Shown here piece after piece: positions 1 through 11,190 of a DNA stretch of 64,000 bases. A program made the translations under genes and the position numbers. The number at the start of each line of letters is the position of its first letter. Within the stretch, counting starts at the first letter, position 1. Location: positions 36,267,183 to 36,331,182 of the forward strand of contig JASXTE010000002.1 in the NCBI GenBank assembly GCA_030280995.1, in the 5' to 3' direction. The stretch comes from Hemileia vastatrix (taxonomy: Eukaryota; Basidiomycota; Pucciniomycetes; Pucciniales; Zaghouaniaceae). The notes under the pieces were generated by a model, which ran no database searches, was not told the origin of the DNA, and saw only the letters and a list, made by a program, of their open reading frames with translations.

Positions 1-405
1 ACAGAGTTATATTTTTATTAATAAATTTTTTAAAAAGGACTTAAATAGTATGCTTTTTTATATTTTTGCGGAAAAAAATATGATAATTGAAATAATATTC
101 ATGACCTAGTATACTATGTATCATTTAAGATATTTCTACTAATATCAAACCTGACCTCCCAACATTCAATGGATCTAGATATAAAATTGAATATTATGGT
201 ATGTTAAGTGTTTTGGCTCAACCATTGCTCAAATTTTGTCCAACTGATGCTCAACTTGAATCCAAAGCTCTGCTCAAGAAGGGATCTATTGAGGCTCAAT
301 TTAGGGCCAACTTTTTCTTCACCCTTTTTTCATATAATTAAAAAAAAGCTTCCAAAAACTTTCACAAAATTTCCCCAATTTTTTCCCAACCTCTTCCTGA
401 AAGTT

Positions 406-969
406 TCAAAGAAAGGGAACTGCTAGAAGTTCACCCCCTGACTTCCTATGGTGGGTGTTATTCCATTTCCTCTGCCTCTCCTTTCCTTTTCCCTGTAAAG
501 GTGACTGCTGGAAACCTACTGTGGAGGGTGGTTGTAGTTCTGGGTGTACCAGTCCCATTTCCATTTGATCACTGTAATCATTTGGTCCTCCTCTTGCACT
601 GGGGGTGCTGCTGTAGCAACTGTGGAAGGGTTTGACATTACTGATGTTGGATGAGCTTTTAATCCTACTAGAGCTTGATTAACTTCTATAAATCCCTGTG
701 ATTCTTTTTTTTCCAAACTTTTTATCTGGTCTACCATTTTCTTAACTTTTATGGTGAGTATATTTAGAAGAGTTGAGAGGGAGCAAATTTGTTTTTGTAA
801 TGTATTTTTTGTTTTGTTTATTGATACTTATTTTAGAAGTCTTTCCCTTTCCTCCAGAGACATCTGTTGGCAGTTTCTGTTTGTTGGAGATAATTCTTCC
901 ATTTGATTTTCCTGTAAAACCTCTTTCAGCTCTAGGTCTTATATTATAATTTTTTACCTTATTACTCAC
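406..969 (-). pseudogene. Gag N-terminus relic, family B (main frame)
   Basis: From the ATG at 969 this frame gives a basic N-terminus with a Y-N-x-R...A...G-x-GR pattern like that of family A gag. It runs to a stop at 742-744, and a second stop follows near 684. Past these, the same frame still reads QMEMGLV and then SPLQGK (about 480-560), the same order as in family A gag (QMEMGLVSP...SPLQGK). It ends at a stop at 406. Two in-frame stops make it a relic. Identification rests on the paired motifs and the LTR and primer site upstream. Confidence 0.6.
516..737 (-). CDS. Overprinted coiled-coil ORF ending WKWDW, family B copy
   Basis: This 73-codon ORF starts at an ATG in the +1 frame relative to family B gag. 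The frame stays open further upstream, to about 790 or beyond. It encodes a heptad-like coiled coil (VDQIKSLEKKESQGFIEVNQ) and ends shortly after KWKWDW. The same ORF type occurs in the same relative frame in family A (14582, 22945) and family C (63624). Unlike the gag frame in this copy, it has no internal stop. Its function is unknown. It is either a separate small Gag-associated protein or the true N-terminal part of Gag reached by a frame change. Confidence 0.5.
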   Translation of the reverse strand: MVDQIKSLEKKESQGFIEVNQALVGLKAHPTSVMSNPSTVATAAPPVQEEDQMITVIKWKWDWYTQNYNHPPQ

Positions 970-1582
970 ATTTCTATGTTGTCACACATTTTTACGTGGA
1001 ATTTAAAAAAAATTGAAATATGATTTTATAAAACTTCAAAATAGAGTTTTTTCAGTATGATTTAACACTACTGAAGACATTTTAATTACTTATTTGTAGT
1101 TTTATGGTGAATTTATAAGTGCCAAAAGTCAACTATGCTTCTATGTGGTCACTTGACTTAACTGTTCTACAATATGTAGCCATGTTTTTATATTAAAAAA
1201 GAAATTTGAAAGTAATATTATTTTTAAATATATGAATGAGTTTTACAAACCATGAAGAAATGGATCAAATGAACTTTTAAAAGAAAAATTAATCAATATT
1301 TATTATCTGCTTTATTATTTTAAAAGATCACAAAATTAATTTTTCTATTGACAGACTCCCACTAAGAAAAATTTTATGCTCAATTAGTGGTAAAATTGTT
1401 GATTCAATATCACAATTTTAATATAAAAAAGGGCTTATTTTTCTGAAATCACTATATAAGTGACCCCAACCTGTTGTAATTATTCAAATATTTCTATAGG
1501 GATTCTATTTACTTTTAGTCTCTTTTTGAATTGTTACTCACTGGAAGATCACTAACAGAATTCATAAGGAAAGGCCCCCAAT

Positions 1583-3076
1583 TGTCAGGCTGAAATCAAG
1601 TGCAGAGATGTGAATAGCTTACTTAGTCAGTTTTCTAGATGATTTAAATTTTCCTATATGATTACTGTAATTCAAATACAATAGGTATTTAAATATATCT
1701 AAATAAAAGGGTCTCAGTGAATTTTATCACACTAATTAAAAATGGTTTACAATCCTATAGTTTGTAGAAAAATAGATGTAATGACTCAGATACTATTCAA
1801 GGACTTTAAAAGTACTAATGATATGTATTGTAATTGTATTGGTTATATATTTCAATTGTAATGTTAAAGAATGTAGAAAATAAGACCAGAAACCCCCTCC
1901 TTTTATACCTAATAATTCTCCAATGTATCCCCCTGATTTACCAGTCCTACACATGGCCAATGACACCTCATTCTAGCTAATACAACTTTCCATCCACAGG
2001 AGTAATTACTAATAACAAAATTAGAATGATATCACCTGCTAAAATCCTGGAGTAATAAGGATAATCCATAATAATAAAAGAATAAGCAAAAAAGAGAGTG
2101 TATGTGTGTAATACCTTAAAATAAAAGTCTAAAAAACAAAGTAATAATACCAAATATTACACAATATTAAGAGGTATTAACATTATAAATGAGGGGAATA
2201 ATTATTCCAAATTACTATGTGAAAGCCCCTTCCAACAATGATCAAAATCAACTGAGAAACTACTGAGAAACCTAAAAAAGGATGTGAGATGTCAGGTAAC
2301 TGAATGCAGTCCTTGGTAGGTGCTTGCACAGGTAAATCCTTGACTAATTTAGGCAAATTTAAGTGTGGTAGTGAAATTTCAGCACCAAAATTGAAATTAT
2401 AAATGAAATAAGTGCATATAATGAGGTCAATGCACTTATAATTAAATTAGGACACTAAATAAGTGCCTGGTGCCTATTTCAGTGTGTTTCCCCATATTGG
2501 GCATATAATTTAGGGTAATTATTGTCTGAAAAAGCTAATTTTTCTGAAAATGAAGCTATTCATGTGGGGAAAATGTGGGAAGTATGTGGTCAGTACACAG
2601 AAGCCATTTCTGACATAAAAAACACCAAATTTGAAAAGTTTTATTTTTATGAATTTGAGTAGACAAATCAGAATTCCTTATTAAGAAAAATTGATTATTT
2701 AAGGCCCATTTTTAATATTAGTAAACTTAAAGTGCATATATTCAACTAATAAGTGATTTAAAGCACATTTCTTGTTTTTCACATAAAACAATGAAAAAAA
2801 CAGCTTTAAGTCTACTTAAAATTTATGTAGCCTTATATTTAAGGTTCTTAAGCTCACCCTGGAATATTCTAACTTAATTTTAAGTACATGAGACTTGTAA
2901 AATGTGGGTATATTCATGTATATAAGGTGTTATAATGGCATATATTGTATTTTATCATAAATTTCACTTATGTATACAACTTGTGTACCTTTATTTATTG
3001 TTCTCATATATACTGAATGTTTTTAAAATAATTTATAAGTTCTTTTCACTCAGTATTGGGAATATCCAGGCTGACA
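1583..3076 (-). repeat. LTR of family B Ty3 element (about 1.49 kb)
   Basis: On the plus strand it runs from TGTCAGG to CTGACA, so it has TGTCAG...CTGACA inverted ends like the family A LTRs. On the minus strand it begins TGTCAGCCTGGATATTCC, close to the family A start TGTCAGCCTAAATATCC. Directly downstream in the element (1569-1582) is the primer-binding-like sequence TTGGGGGCCTTTCC, matching TTGGGGGTCTTTCC of family A. A ~175-bp piece of a related LTR lies at 40913-41087. Confidence 0.8.
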
Positions 3077-5013
3077 ATAGCCTGGATTAAAAATAGGGAT
3101 GGAAATAAAAGGGATAGTGACAGAATTTGAACTCAAGGACAGTAGTAGGAAGTTGGAATCAATGGAGTGCTTGGTCCACCATAACGATAAACTTGAAAAA
3201 AACAGTAAAAATTACCCTTTTTTCCACCATGATAATAAACTGGAAACAAACAGTAAAAATTACTTTTTGGTTCTCCATGACTTTAAACTGGCAATTCATT
3301 CATTATATGGACAATTTAGGTGGGGATTTGCAGATGGGTTAGTACACCAAGACTAAAAACTGGAGATTGATTAAAATTTTGGGTCCCAAAGGATTTTAGT
3401 AAGGAATTTAAATCTATTTGAACACTCAATTCATTGATTTTTTAATTTATCACTGGTTCAACAGTACTCATCCTGAAACTCACTCACTTAGACAACTGAA
3501 TAACTGATGGATATGGTGCAGCTAACTTTAAAGAATGAAGTTTTCAAAATTGATCTAATTTTATTATGGATAAAGAAAGGTTGAAACTTTAAAGGGTTGT
3601 TGGAAGAGATTGTAAAGACTGGAAATAAAGGTGCTAAGAAATTCTGGCAAAATATGAAACATTCTGACATTTTGAAGTGGTTTAAAGGGTTGGAAATTTT
3701 TTTGAATGTGGTGATTCTGAAGATTTAGAAGATTTATAGGTATTTGTATTTTTAGTGGGTCTATTTGGTAGAATATTCAAGAGGAAGCTTGGAGGACTTT
3801 ATGGCAGGAATGGAATCAAAGAATTCAGCCCAGTAGGTGTGGAGCCTACTCACTCATGCTGTGACAATTTGGAGATTGGGAGAGGGTAGTCTAAAGGGAT
3901 TCAAACCTTGCTATCAGTAGTGGAATCATCAAAAGGCAAATACAGTTTATTTAAAATTATTTCAAGATTATATCAATTAATGTCTGACAGATAATTGGAT
4001 CAACCAGACATCATGTTCAACAGCACTAAAGAATCAAATTTTAAAGAAGAGAAGAACAGTAAAAATAAATAATCTCCTTGAAATTTTTCTACATCAGTAT
4101 CAAAACTTTGAATTGTTATTCTTCTCTTTATAAAATCTTCATTATTATTGGAAGGAGTTTCCTGAAAATAAGTTAAAGATTTATTCTTCATATTGTCAAA
4201 AAAATCAAAAAAGAGATATCTAAGGAACTTAGGATAATGATTAATATAGGCAATTTGAACCTGGCCAACATTATTTGTATTGGTGATTTTGATAGCTTGA
4301 AAAGAAATTTAGGAGTTGGAAAAGATTATGTAGATGTATTTGGTATTAGTATGGTGGATTATATAGATTAAATGATGAAATAAATTTTTCAGCCAGGGAA
4401 CAAAGTTTCAGAAAAACTGAAAGGGGAAACTGGCATAATAGGTTTTGGATCTTGAGATGGATGAGGTAGCTCAGGATCAGAAATAGATTTTTTAGAAGAA
4501 GAAGAAGTTTTGGCTTTAACGTTTCTGAAGAAAGTGGCAATTTTTAAAAATCTCTTTTTGGGAGTGGTTGGATCAGGTAAAGCCGCTGGTCCCATATAAA
4601 ATTTTGTTCTTGAAGGAATTATTGGATGAATAAATTTAAATTTTTTAAGCCTGAAAAGATCACAGGTAGTTCTTCCAGGAAGGCCAGGAGTAGAGATTAG
4701 ACAGGGAACCTGGTACTTGGCACATAATTTGCATGGGAAAGCTTAATCCTTTGAAGACATTTTTAAGATGATGATGGTAATGAAGATGCAGCAAAATATT
4801 TGGATTGGGGATGATGGTTGAAGAGGATGAAAAAAAGATGAATATATGATTTATCAATTAGGCAAATTTAAGAATGGGGACATTCTTCATCAGAGGGAGG
4901 ATGTGGCAGTTTAAAGCTTAGTATCACACTTAGGTATATTTTTGGATGAATTTAGGATTGTTATTTTAGAGATTTAAAAGGCCAATCTAATTTATATAAT
5001 TTTTATTTAAAAT
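3077..5013. other. Non-genic AT-rich stretch with decayed repeats
   Basis: About 1.9 kb between the family B LTR and the composite transposon. At 3165-3290 there is an imperfect tandem repeat of about 50 bp (ccaccat...taaactgga..acagtaaaaatta) that happens to be open in one frame. Apart from the cysteine-cluster relic at 4389-4757 I see no gene. Confidence 0.5.
4389..4757 (-). pseudogene. Cysteine-cluster protein fragment (CxxCx6C)
   Basis: One minus-strand frame opens right after a stop and reads FPCKLCAKYQVPC, then GRTTCDLF and KKFKF. A Ser/Lys/Pro-rich tail ends at the stop at 4389. The C-x2-C-x6-C spacing with a later TTCD resembles compact zinc-binding clusters found in fungal regulators and in transposon-encoded proteins. 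The fourth expected cysteine appears replaced by Phe in CDLF. No ATG precedes the cluster in frame. I call it a broken fragment, probably of a mobile element, without assigning a family. Confidence 0.35.
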
Positions 5014-5016
5014 AAT

Positions 5017-5118
5017 AGGGGGTGTCAGTTCTGGCAAATCCGCACTTAACTTAAGTGCGGATTTCAAACCAAATCAGCACTTAACTTAAGTGCGGATTTC
5101 AAACCAAATCAGCACTTA
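5017..5118. repeat. Left TIR and subterminal palindromes of composite transposon copy 1
   Basis: After the TIR comes a perfect palindrome at 5036-5064 with 14-bp arms AAATCCGCACTTAA around one central base. Further inverted and direct copies of the same motif and of the variant AAATCAGCACTT follow to about 5118. The right end (about 27990-28052) has the matching palindrome. Such clustered motifs are the usual form of transposase-binding sites in DNA transposons. Confidence 0.75.
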
Positions 5119-5387
5119 AATTTTGCAAAAAAGTCACTTATTTCAAAAATGGGTGTCAGTTATGACCTCAAATCAGCACTTTTTTTGTGATTTTTTTTTC
5201 AAAACCACATGTTGGCCACATCATCCCTTTCTTTCCCATACCATTCCTATCACATGTGATACACTGACCTTCCTCGCTACCTACCCATCAATCCTCGGCA
5301 CACACCCCTTCCTGACATTTTCAACATTTAGACCAGGCATGTTTACATTCTTTTTTACTTATTTCTTCTACCTCTTAATCTTTTTTC

Positions 5388-6690
5388 TTGTTATGTGCCA
5401 GTCTCATAAAGCCTCCCAGAAATTCCAAATCTCAAAAGGTAACTCAAAAATCTGCTTCGTCACAAAAGTCTCCTTGTAAAGCAAGCCCTACACCTGAAAA
5501 ATCAAAGTCAGGTTCAGGTCAGCTTAAAAAGGATGATTATCTCATCAAAATCAACTTCCTTAAAATAAAATCAAATTTTGAAGCATGTTTTGGATGTGAA
5601 AAGTCCACTTGTATTGGACATCCACCTTCTTCAAAGGTTAATGGCTACTTATTGATGGCCAATGAAGTAAGGAAGAAAACAAGGGGGAGAATCGATATCA
5701 ATCCTAAACAAATGAAGGAGAGATTTAAGAGTTACCAATCAAAATATAAAAAGGCTCATCATGCTGCAAATGAAACTGGCTTTGGTATTGATGATGATGA
5801 TTTGGAGATTGGAATTACTACTGTTTCCAAAAAGCTCAATGTCATGTGTCCTTTCTATGAGGAAATGGATAATCTTTTTGGCTCCCAAGTTGATGTAAAC
5901 CCTTGGTTTCTACACGATACTACTATGAATATACCCTCTGGATCTCAACCATCAATTAATCCTCCTGAAATACCTGTACATCAACAGGATCAATCCCCTC
6001 CACCTTATAACCATAGTTCAGCTGAAGATGATCCCGACTATCAAGCAGAACAGTTATATCGCAGCGGTTCTGAATCCTCAGAGGCCCAAAATTTAAATGT
6101 ATGTTTAATTTTTGTTTTTTCTTCAATTCTTCTCTGAATTTCTCTTTCTTTCTAGTCTCCTCCTACTCAAACTCAAACTCCATTAAATAATCTCAATTCT
6201 GGAAATGTGAATCCCACTTTAGAAGCTGCTTTAGATGAACTTCCTGAAGCCTCTTGTTCAAACTCCAAACTAAAGCGTCGAGCCTCAACTTCAATGAACT
6301 TGAACCATCTATTAAAACATGGTAATTCTTCAACAAGCTCATTTGGCTCCCTTGAGGATTATTTTGAAAAAAAAGATATAAGTAAGATTTGTTTACTATA
6401 TATCTTAATCATTAACTCATTTATTTATTTATTTCAATTTAATTTTCTCAGCAAAATCAACTATTGCAAAAAATGCCCTTGACTTTGAGAAGATGAAGTT
6501 TGATCATATGCCAAGGAAAGATCAGCAAGCCTTAGATTTGGAAGAAAAAAAATTTGAGGCAGAGCAGATGGGAAGAGTAAATGACTGTCAATTTCAAAGA
6601 GAAGACCGTCAATTTCAAAGAGAAATGGCTACTTGTGAATTGGAAAAACAAGAGAGTTTTGAAAAAAAGATTTCATTATGGAATGTGTAA
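5388..6690 (+). pseudogene. Myb/SANT-like second protein of Harbinger-type element, copy 1
   Basis: There are three exons (5388-6098, 6156-6381, 6452-6690) with GT-AG introns of 57 and 70 bp. The spliced frame is 391 codons and matches copy 2 at 45879-47124 throughout. The central part (KQMKERFKSYQSKYKKAHHA, then a GFGI segment and CPFYEEMD) resembles the Myb/SANT-like proteins that accompany PIF/Harbinger transposases and are thought to bind element ends or aid nuclear entry. The C-terminus is Glu/Gln-rich with a repeated CQFQRED pattern, probably helical. The ATG that starts copy 2 (ATGCCTCCC) is AAGCCTCCC here, so this copy seems to have lost its start codon. Confidence 0.7.
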
Positions 6691-6988
6691 AAAATGGCCA
6701 ATCTTATGAGGACGTTAAAAAATTACTTGACCTTTTCAATTGATAAATTGTTTTTCTAGTTAATTTAATTTTGTTTGATTTCTTTTTGGTAATATTTTCT
6801 TATATGCTGACTTATAAAAGGTCTTGAATATAGTACGTTATTTTTGACAAATTTTTGAAAATATCATACATTTTTTCTATCTTTACATTCAAGACAATAA
6901 TTTTGCTTATACTTTTATTTTGACAAAAATTTGAAGATATAATAAAAATTTTCTATCTTTACTTTCAAGTCAATAAGTTTGCTTATCT

Positions 6989-7174
6989 AAATTTTTCTAA
7001 GTCATCAATTTCACATGTCAGATTTAAAAAATTGGCAATGCTCTCCCCTGCATTTTATTGAAACAAGGGGTGGGTACCACCAAATTTTTCTAAGTCATCA
7101 ATTTCACATGTCAGATTTAAAAAATTAACAATACCCTCCCCTGCATTTTATTGAAGTAAAGGGTGAAAGTCATC
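6989..7174. repeat. Tandem duplication, 93-bp period
   Basis: Two adjacent copies starting at 6989 and 7082 share ATTTTTCTAAGTCATCAATT and a following CCCTCCCC/CTCTCCCC segment. They sit between the convergent 3' ends of the Myb-like and oxygenase genes. A related but diverged pair lies at the same place in copy 2 (about 45410-45545). Confidence 0.7.
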
Positions 7175-7463
7175 AAAATTTAATATAATTACATAAATTA
7201 ACTAATATATAAATAAGATATGTCAAATTTACTACTTTTAAAGTAATGACAATTCCTCATGCCAAAATGCAGATCAAGTCTAGAAACTAGGTTTGGGACT
7301 TTCCACAGGTATAGGCTAGAGGAACCCCATGGAACAAATTAATGTTATCATTATTACCTTTTATAAAACACAAGGTCATTGGCCCATTACTTTAATTTCA
7401 TAAATTGAAATATCATATTTATTTATTAAAAAATTATGGAAGAATATTAAATATTTGGTAACT

Positions 7464-8651
7464 CTACAAATCCCCATACTTTTTAGATCTACCTAAAGAA
7501 TTTTTAAATTTATTACCTTTTTCTTCTTTTTTTAACTTGTTTATTTGTTGGATTAACTTTTGACTGATCTGGAAAGAGCAACCGAAATGCGTGAAGTCTT
7601 GACATGATTCCAAACCTGGAGGAGCCTTTGTGGTTTGGTGATTATTGTAAGAAGAATTCCAAACTGTTTCAATGATTCCATTTCCTAATCCAAAATCAAT
7701 TATACATCTATGATCCGGGAAATATAATCCATGTCCTTTAATTTTTGCAGGTGACGGAATAGGTTGTCCAGTGATAGGATTAATATATGTGAAAATTCCA
7801 TAAGTGAGGTAATTGGCATCATTTGAGTCGGTGTGAATTTGGTTTTGAAATCCAGAATGAGTGATTATAACATTTGAAAACATTAGATAATCACTGCTAA
7901 TATCTTCCCATTCAGAGTCACACCAATTTGGTATTCCAAGTCTTGTAGCAACTTCATGATTTTTTTCAAAAGCTTTATTGAAGAGTTTTTTAAGTCGAAG
8001 AGCAAGAAATGAATTAAATGAAGGTAAAGTATTCCATTTTCAAAAATCATTATCTAATTCAGCTTTAGATAAAGATCTTAGTAAAGAATATATGCCTATT
8101 TGAATTAAATTCAGTAAAATGATATTAAAAAATCCAGAAAAATTTTTAAACATACCAAGAGAAAAACCTTTATCAAATTCTGGTCTCCATCCAATACCAA
8201 TCATGATTCCACCCAACAAATTCTTATTCCTTAAAGGTAAGCAAACCAAAGCCATTTGATAGAGTGTTATGATGAGATCACAGAGTTGATTAAATGATTC
8301 ATCTTTTAAACCATTAAAAGAATGGTTTTCGTAAATAAATTGAGGTTTGAAAGTATTATTAATAACAGCTTTAACTTCATCACCTCCAGTTTCAGTTAAA
8401 TAATGTATATTTTCAGGTAACATTTTCGGATATTGTTTTTTTTTTCAACTTTAGTTTTATAGTATTTGATTTTTGAAATATGGCCAAATATTTGATCCAA
8501 GTGAAATTTTTTTTAAATTTCTTTTATTTTGATACTGTTCATTTTTTGTCAATGTTTTAGATGATGATTGAAAAGAAGTAGAATTTGAAGATGATAATGA
8601 AGTTAAAGAAGATGAGAGTGAGGTAAGTGGTGAATCTGAAGTTAAAGACAT
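7464..8651 (-). pseudogene. TET/JBP-like 2OG-Fe(II) dioxygenase, copy 1
   Basis: The main frame runs from about 8420 to 7464 with a single TGA at 8040-8042. The downstream part reads IHTDSND (the H-x-D iron ligands) and then INPITGQPI. After that come YFPDHRCIIDFGLGNGIIE and NNHQTTKAPPG, with a distal His. This order fits the TET/JBP-like 2OG-Fe(II) oxygenases that are expanded in basidiomycetes, where relatives oxidise modified pyrimidines in DNA. Upstream, a Ser/Thr-rich ORF from ATG 8651 (MSLTSDSPLTSL) probably supplies the N-terminus, but small frame shifts near 8430-8500 separate it. The same TGA is present in copy 2. Family assignment is by motif reading only. Confidence 0.68.
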
Positions 8652-8859
8652 GTATTTTTCTACTTAAAAATTTGTTACTTTTCAAACACCCAAAATTATA
8701 CATTAAAAAAAACTCACTTAATTTAAATTAAAAAAATAAAAATCCTTAAAAGACTATTAAGAATTTTTTTTATTTCACTTGAACTTGATGAATATTTTCC
8801 TCTAAAATTAAAAAATTCAAAAAAAAAAATTCAAAAAACTGTGAAATTTTTTTATCACT

Positions 8860-8970
8860 TCCCCATTCCCCTAAATTCCCTGCTCCAAACCCCTCTCCCA
8901 CCTCCCCAAAACCCTTGTACAAACCCCCTCCAACCTCCCCAAATCCCCCCTCAGGTCCCCCCCAATATAC
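8860..8970. repeat. C-rich arm of foldback region, copy 1
   Basis: A pyrimidine-rich tract of short C4-C7 runs (for example CCCCTCCAACCTCCCC). Its counterpart, a G-rich tract, lies at about 10838-10970. Copy 2 has the same pair at 43265-43392 (C-rich) and 43539-43720 (G-rich), with a much shorter centre. Confidence 0.6.
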
Positions 8971-9102
8971 CCATTGTTGGTTGAATGATCATCAGCACCA
9001 ATTCAGCCAGATCACTTCCAATCATTTTACTCAACAGAAAAACTCCTTAGATGTCGATAAGCACATGTATCTTCTTCTGAATATCTCTCCCTCTCTCTCT
9101 CT

Positions 9103-9290
9103 ATGTCATTCAACCCTTTTCCCTTCCCCTCCTATAGGATGCAGTACATCAAACTCAAAATTCATCTCAATGCCCCTCCTTTGTCCACTAACAATGCTAT
9201 TGCTAGCTTAGATCCTAGAGATGAACTTTATCAAGTCCCTGAAAAATTCAGAATTGATAAAAAACCTGTTGTCATAGTAGCAGTAGTAGT
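9103..9290 (+). pseudogene. Possible captured host exon (Hep59/TLS1-like segment)
   Basis: Just after a polypyrimidine-CTATAG splice-acceptor-like sequence (about 9138), one frame reads LNAPPLSTNNAIASLDPRDE and then LYQVPEKFRIDKKPV. After that the frame runs into GT/AT trinucleotide repeats. DPRDELYQVPEKFRI resembles the conserved N-terminal part of Hep59/TLS1 (C9orf78) proteins, in which an acidic segment is followed by LYxxPExxRV. Copy 2 of the transposon lacks this segment. I infer a host exon picked up inside the element, and I am not certain of the family. Confidence 0.33.
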
Positions 9291-9409
9291 AGTCATACTC
9301 ATCATCATCAAAAGGATTGATGATGATGTTGATGAGGATGAGGATGAGAAGGAGGAGGTTCGGCGGATGAGGAGTAAAGCTGGAGACTCAACAAAATTGT
9401 TGAATTTCT

Positions 9410-10790
9410 GATGTGGGAGATGATGATGTTGATGTTGATGAGGATGAGGAGGAGGTTTGACAGATGAGGAGTAAAGCTTGTGACTTGACCTAATCAGTTA
9501 ATTGCTGAAGTAGGAGATGATGATGATGTTGTTGATGAGGATGAGAAGGAGGAGATTCAGCGGATGAGGAGTAAAGCTGGCGACTTGACAAAATCAGTGA
9601 ATTTCTGAAGTAGGAGATGATGATGATTTTTGAATTGCTGATGTGGGAGATGATGTTGATGAGGATGAGGATGAGAAGGAGGAGATTTGGCGGATGAGGA
9701 GTAAAGCTGGAAACTTGACTGAATCAGTGAATTGCTGAAGTAGGAGATGATTATTTCAATGTTGATGATGATGAGGATGAGAAGGAGGAGATTTGGTGGA
9801 TGAGGAGTAAAGCTGGCGACTCAACTGAATCTTTGAATTTCTGATGTGGGAGATGATGATGATGTTGATGAGGATGAGGATGAGGAGTAAATCTGGAAAC
9901 TCGACTGAATCAGTGAATTGCTGAAGTAGGAGATGATGATGTCAATCTTGATGAGGACAAGGATGAGGAGTAAAGCTGGCAACTTGACGGAATCAGTGAA
10001 TTGCTGAAGTAGTAGATGAGGATGAGGATGAGGATGAGAAGGAGGAGTTTAGGCGGATGAGGAGTAAAGCTGGCGACTCAACTCAATTGTTGAATTTCTG
10101 ATGTGGGAGATGATGATGATGTTGATGAGGATGAGGAGTAAAGCTGGAAACTTGAATGAATCAGTGAATTGCTGAAGAAGGAGATGATGTTGATGTTGAT
10201 GAGGATGAGGATGAGGAGTAAAGCTGGAAACTCGACTGAATCAGTGAATTGCTGAAGTAGGAGATGATGATGTCAATGTTGATGAGGACGAGGATGAGGA
10301 GTAAAGCTGGTGACTCGACGGAATCAGTGAATTGCTGAATTAGTAGATGATGATGATGTTGATGAGGATGAGAAGGAGGAGATTTGGCGGATGAGGAGTA
10401 AATTTGGCAACTCAACCAAATCGTTGAATTCCTGAAGTAGGAGATGATGTTGATGTTGATGAGGATGAGGATGAGAAGGAGGAGATTTGGCAGATGAGGA
10501 TTAAAGCTGGTGACTTGACCAAATCAGTGAATTGCTGAAGTAGGAGAGTATGATGTTGATGAGGATGAGGATGAGAAGGAGGAGATTTGGCAGATGAGGA
10601 GTAAAGCTGGCAACTCAACCGAATTGTTGAATTTCTGATGTGGGAGATGATGATGATGATGAGGATGAGAAGGAGGAGATTTGGCAGATGAGGAGTAAAG
10701 CTGGCGACTTGACAGAATCAGTGAATCGCTGAAGTAGGAGATTGTGATGTTGATGAGGATGAGGATGAGAAGTAAAGCTGGTGACTACAA
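9410..10790. repeat. GATGAT-rich minisatellite inside composite transposon
   Basis: About 16 imperfect units of roughly 70-105 bp, each anchored by CTGAAGTAGGAGATGATG or CTGATGTGGGAGATGATG. Each is followed by GTTGATGAGGATGAGGATGA, AAGGAGGAGATTTGGCGG and ATGAGGAGTAAAGCTGG. Translations in any frame are low-complexity and I do not consider them genes. The array is absent from copy 2. Confidence 0.85.
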
Positions 10791-10794
10791 TAGT

Positions 10795-11190
10795 TCATTA
10801 ACTTAACGATTTGTTAATGAATTGTTAAGGAATGTTTAAGGGGGGTAGGGGAGTTTTGAGGGGGGGATTGAGGGAGTTTTGAGGGGGATAGGAGGGGGGT
10901 TTTGAAGGGGGGTTGGAGGGGGGATTCAGGGGTTTTGGAGGGGGTTGGAGAGGAATGAGGGGAGGAAATGAGGAGACCAACAAGGGGGAGAAAGGGAGAG
11001 ATGAGACCAAAGAGGGAGAAAAGGGATGTTAGAGTGAGCCAAGGAGGGGGGAATAAGGCAGCCAAAGGGGGGAAAAGGGGGAAGTATCCATTCCAAGGAG
11101 AGGGTAAAGGTGGGAAAAAGCCCAGGCCAAGGGGGGATAAAGAATAGGATAAATGATAGAAAAGAGGGAGAGAGAGAGAGAGAGAGAGAA
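10795..11190. repeat. G-rich arm and GA microsatellite, copy 1
   Basis: AT-rich TTAACAATTTG-like palindromic units (10795-10835) are followed by runs such as GGGGGGTAGGGGAGTTTTGA, repeated with variation to about 10970. Purine-rich sequence then continues to a (GA)n stretch at 11166-11189. The G-run density would allow G-quadruplex folding. It corresponds to 43040-43400 of copy 2 on the opposite strand. Confidence 0.65.

Larger units (their letters stand above)
1..3076 (-). mobile_element. Truncated Ty3-type LTR retrotransposon, family B
   Basis: The element reads right to left: LTR (1583-3076), primer-binding site, untranslated leader (about 970-1568), then gag (969 downward), and it runs off the left edge of the window. 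Positions 1-405 are AT-rich sequence downstream of the readable gag remains, and I see no intact frame there. The LTR start, primer site and gag N-terminus all resemble family A at 12808-27703, but the sequence is clearly diverged, so this is a separate, older family. The far LTR is outside the window, so a target duplication cannot be checked. Confidence 0.75.

Noticed and set aside
5123..5479. 118-codon plus ORF before the Myb/SANT-like gene
   Set aside because: It overlaps subterminal repeats and is not kept in copy 2; composition is hydrophobic and T-driven.
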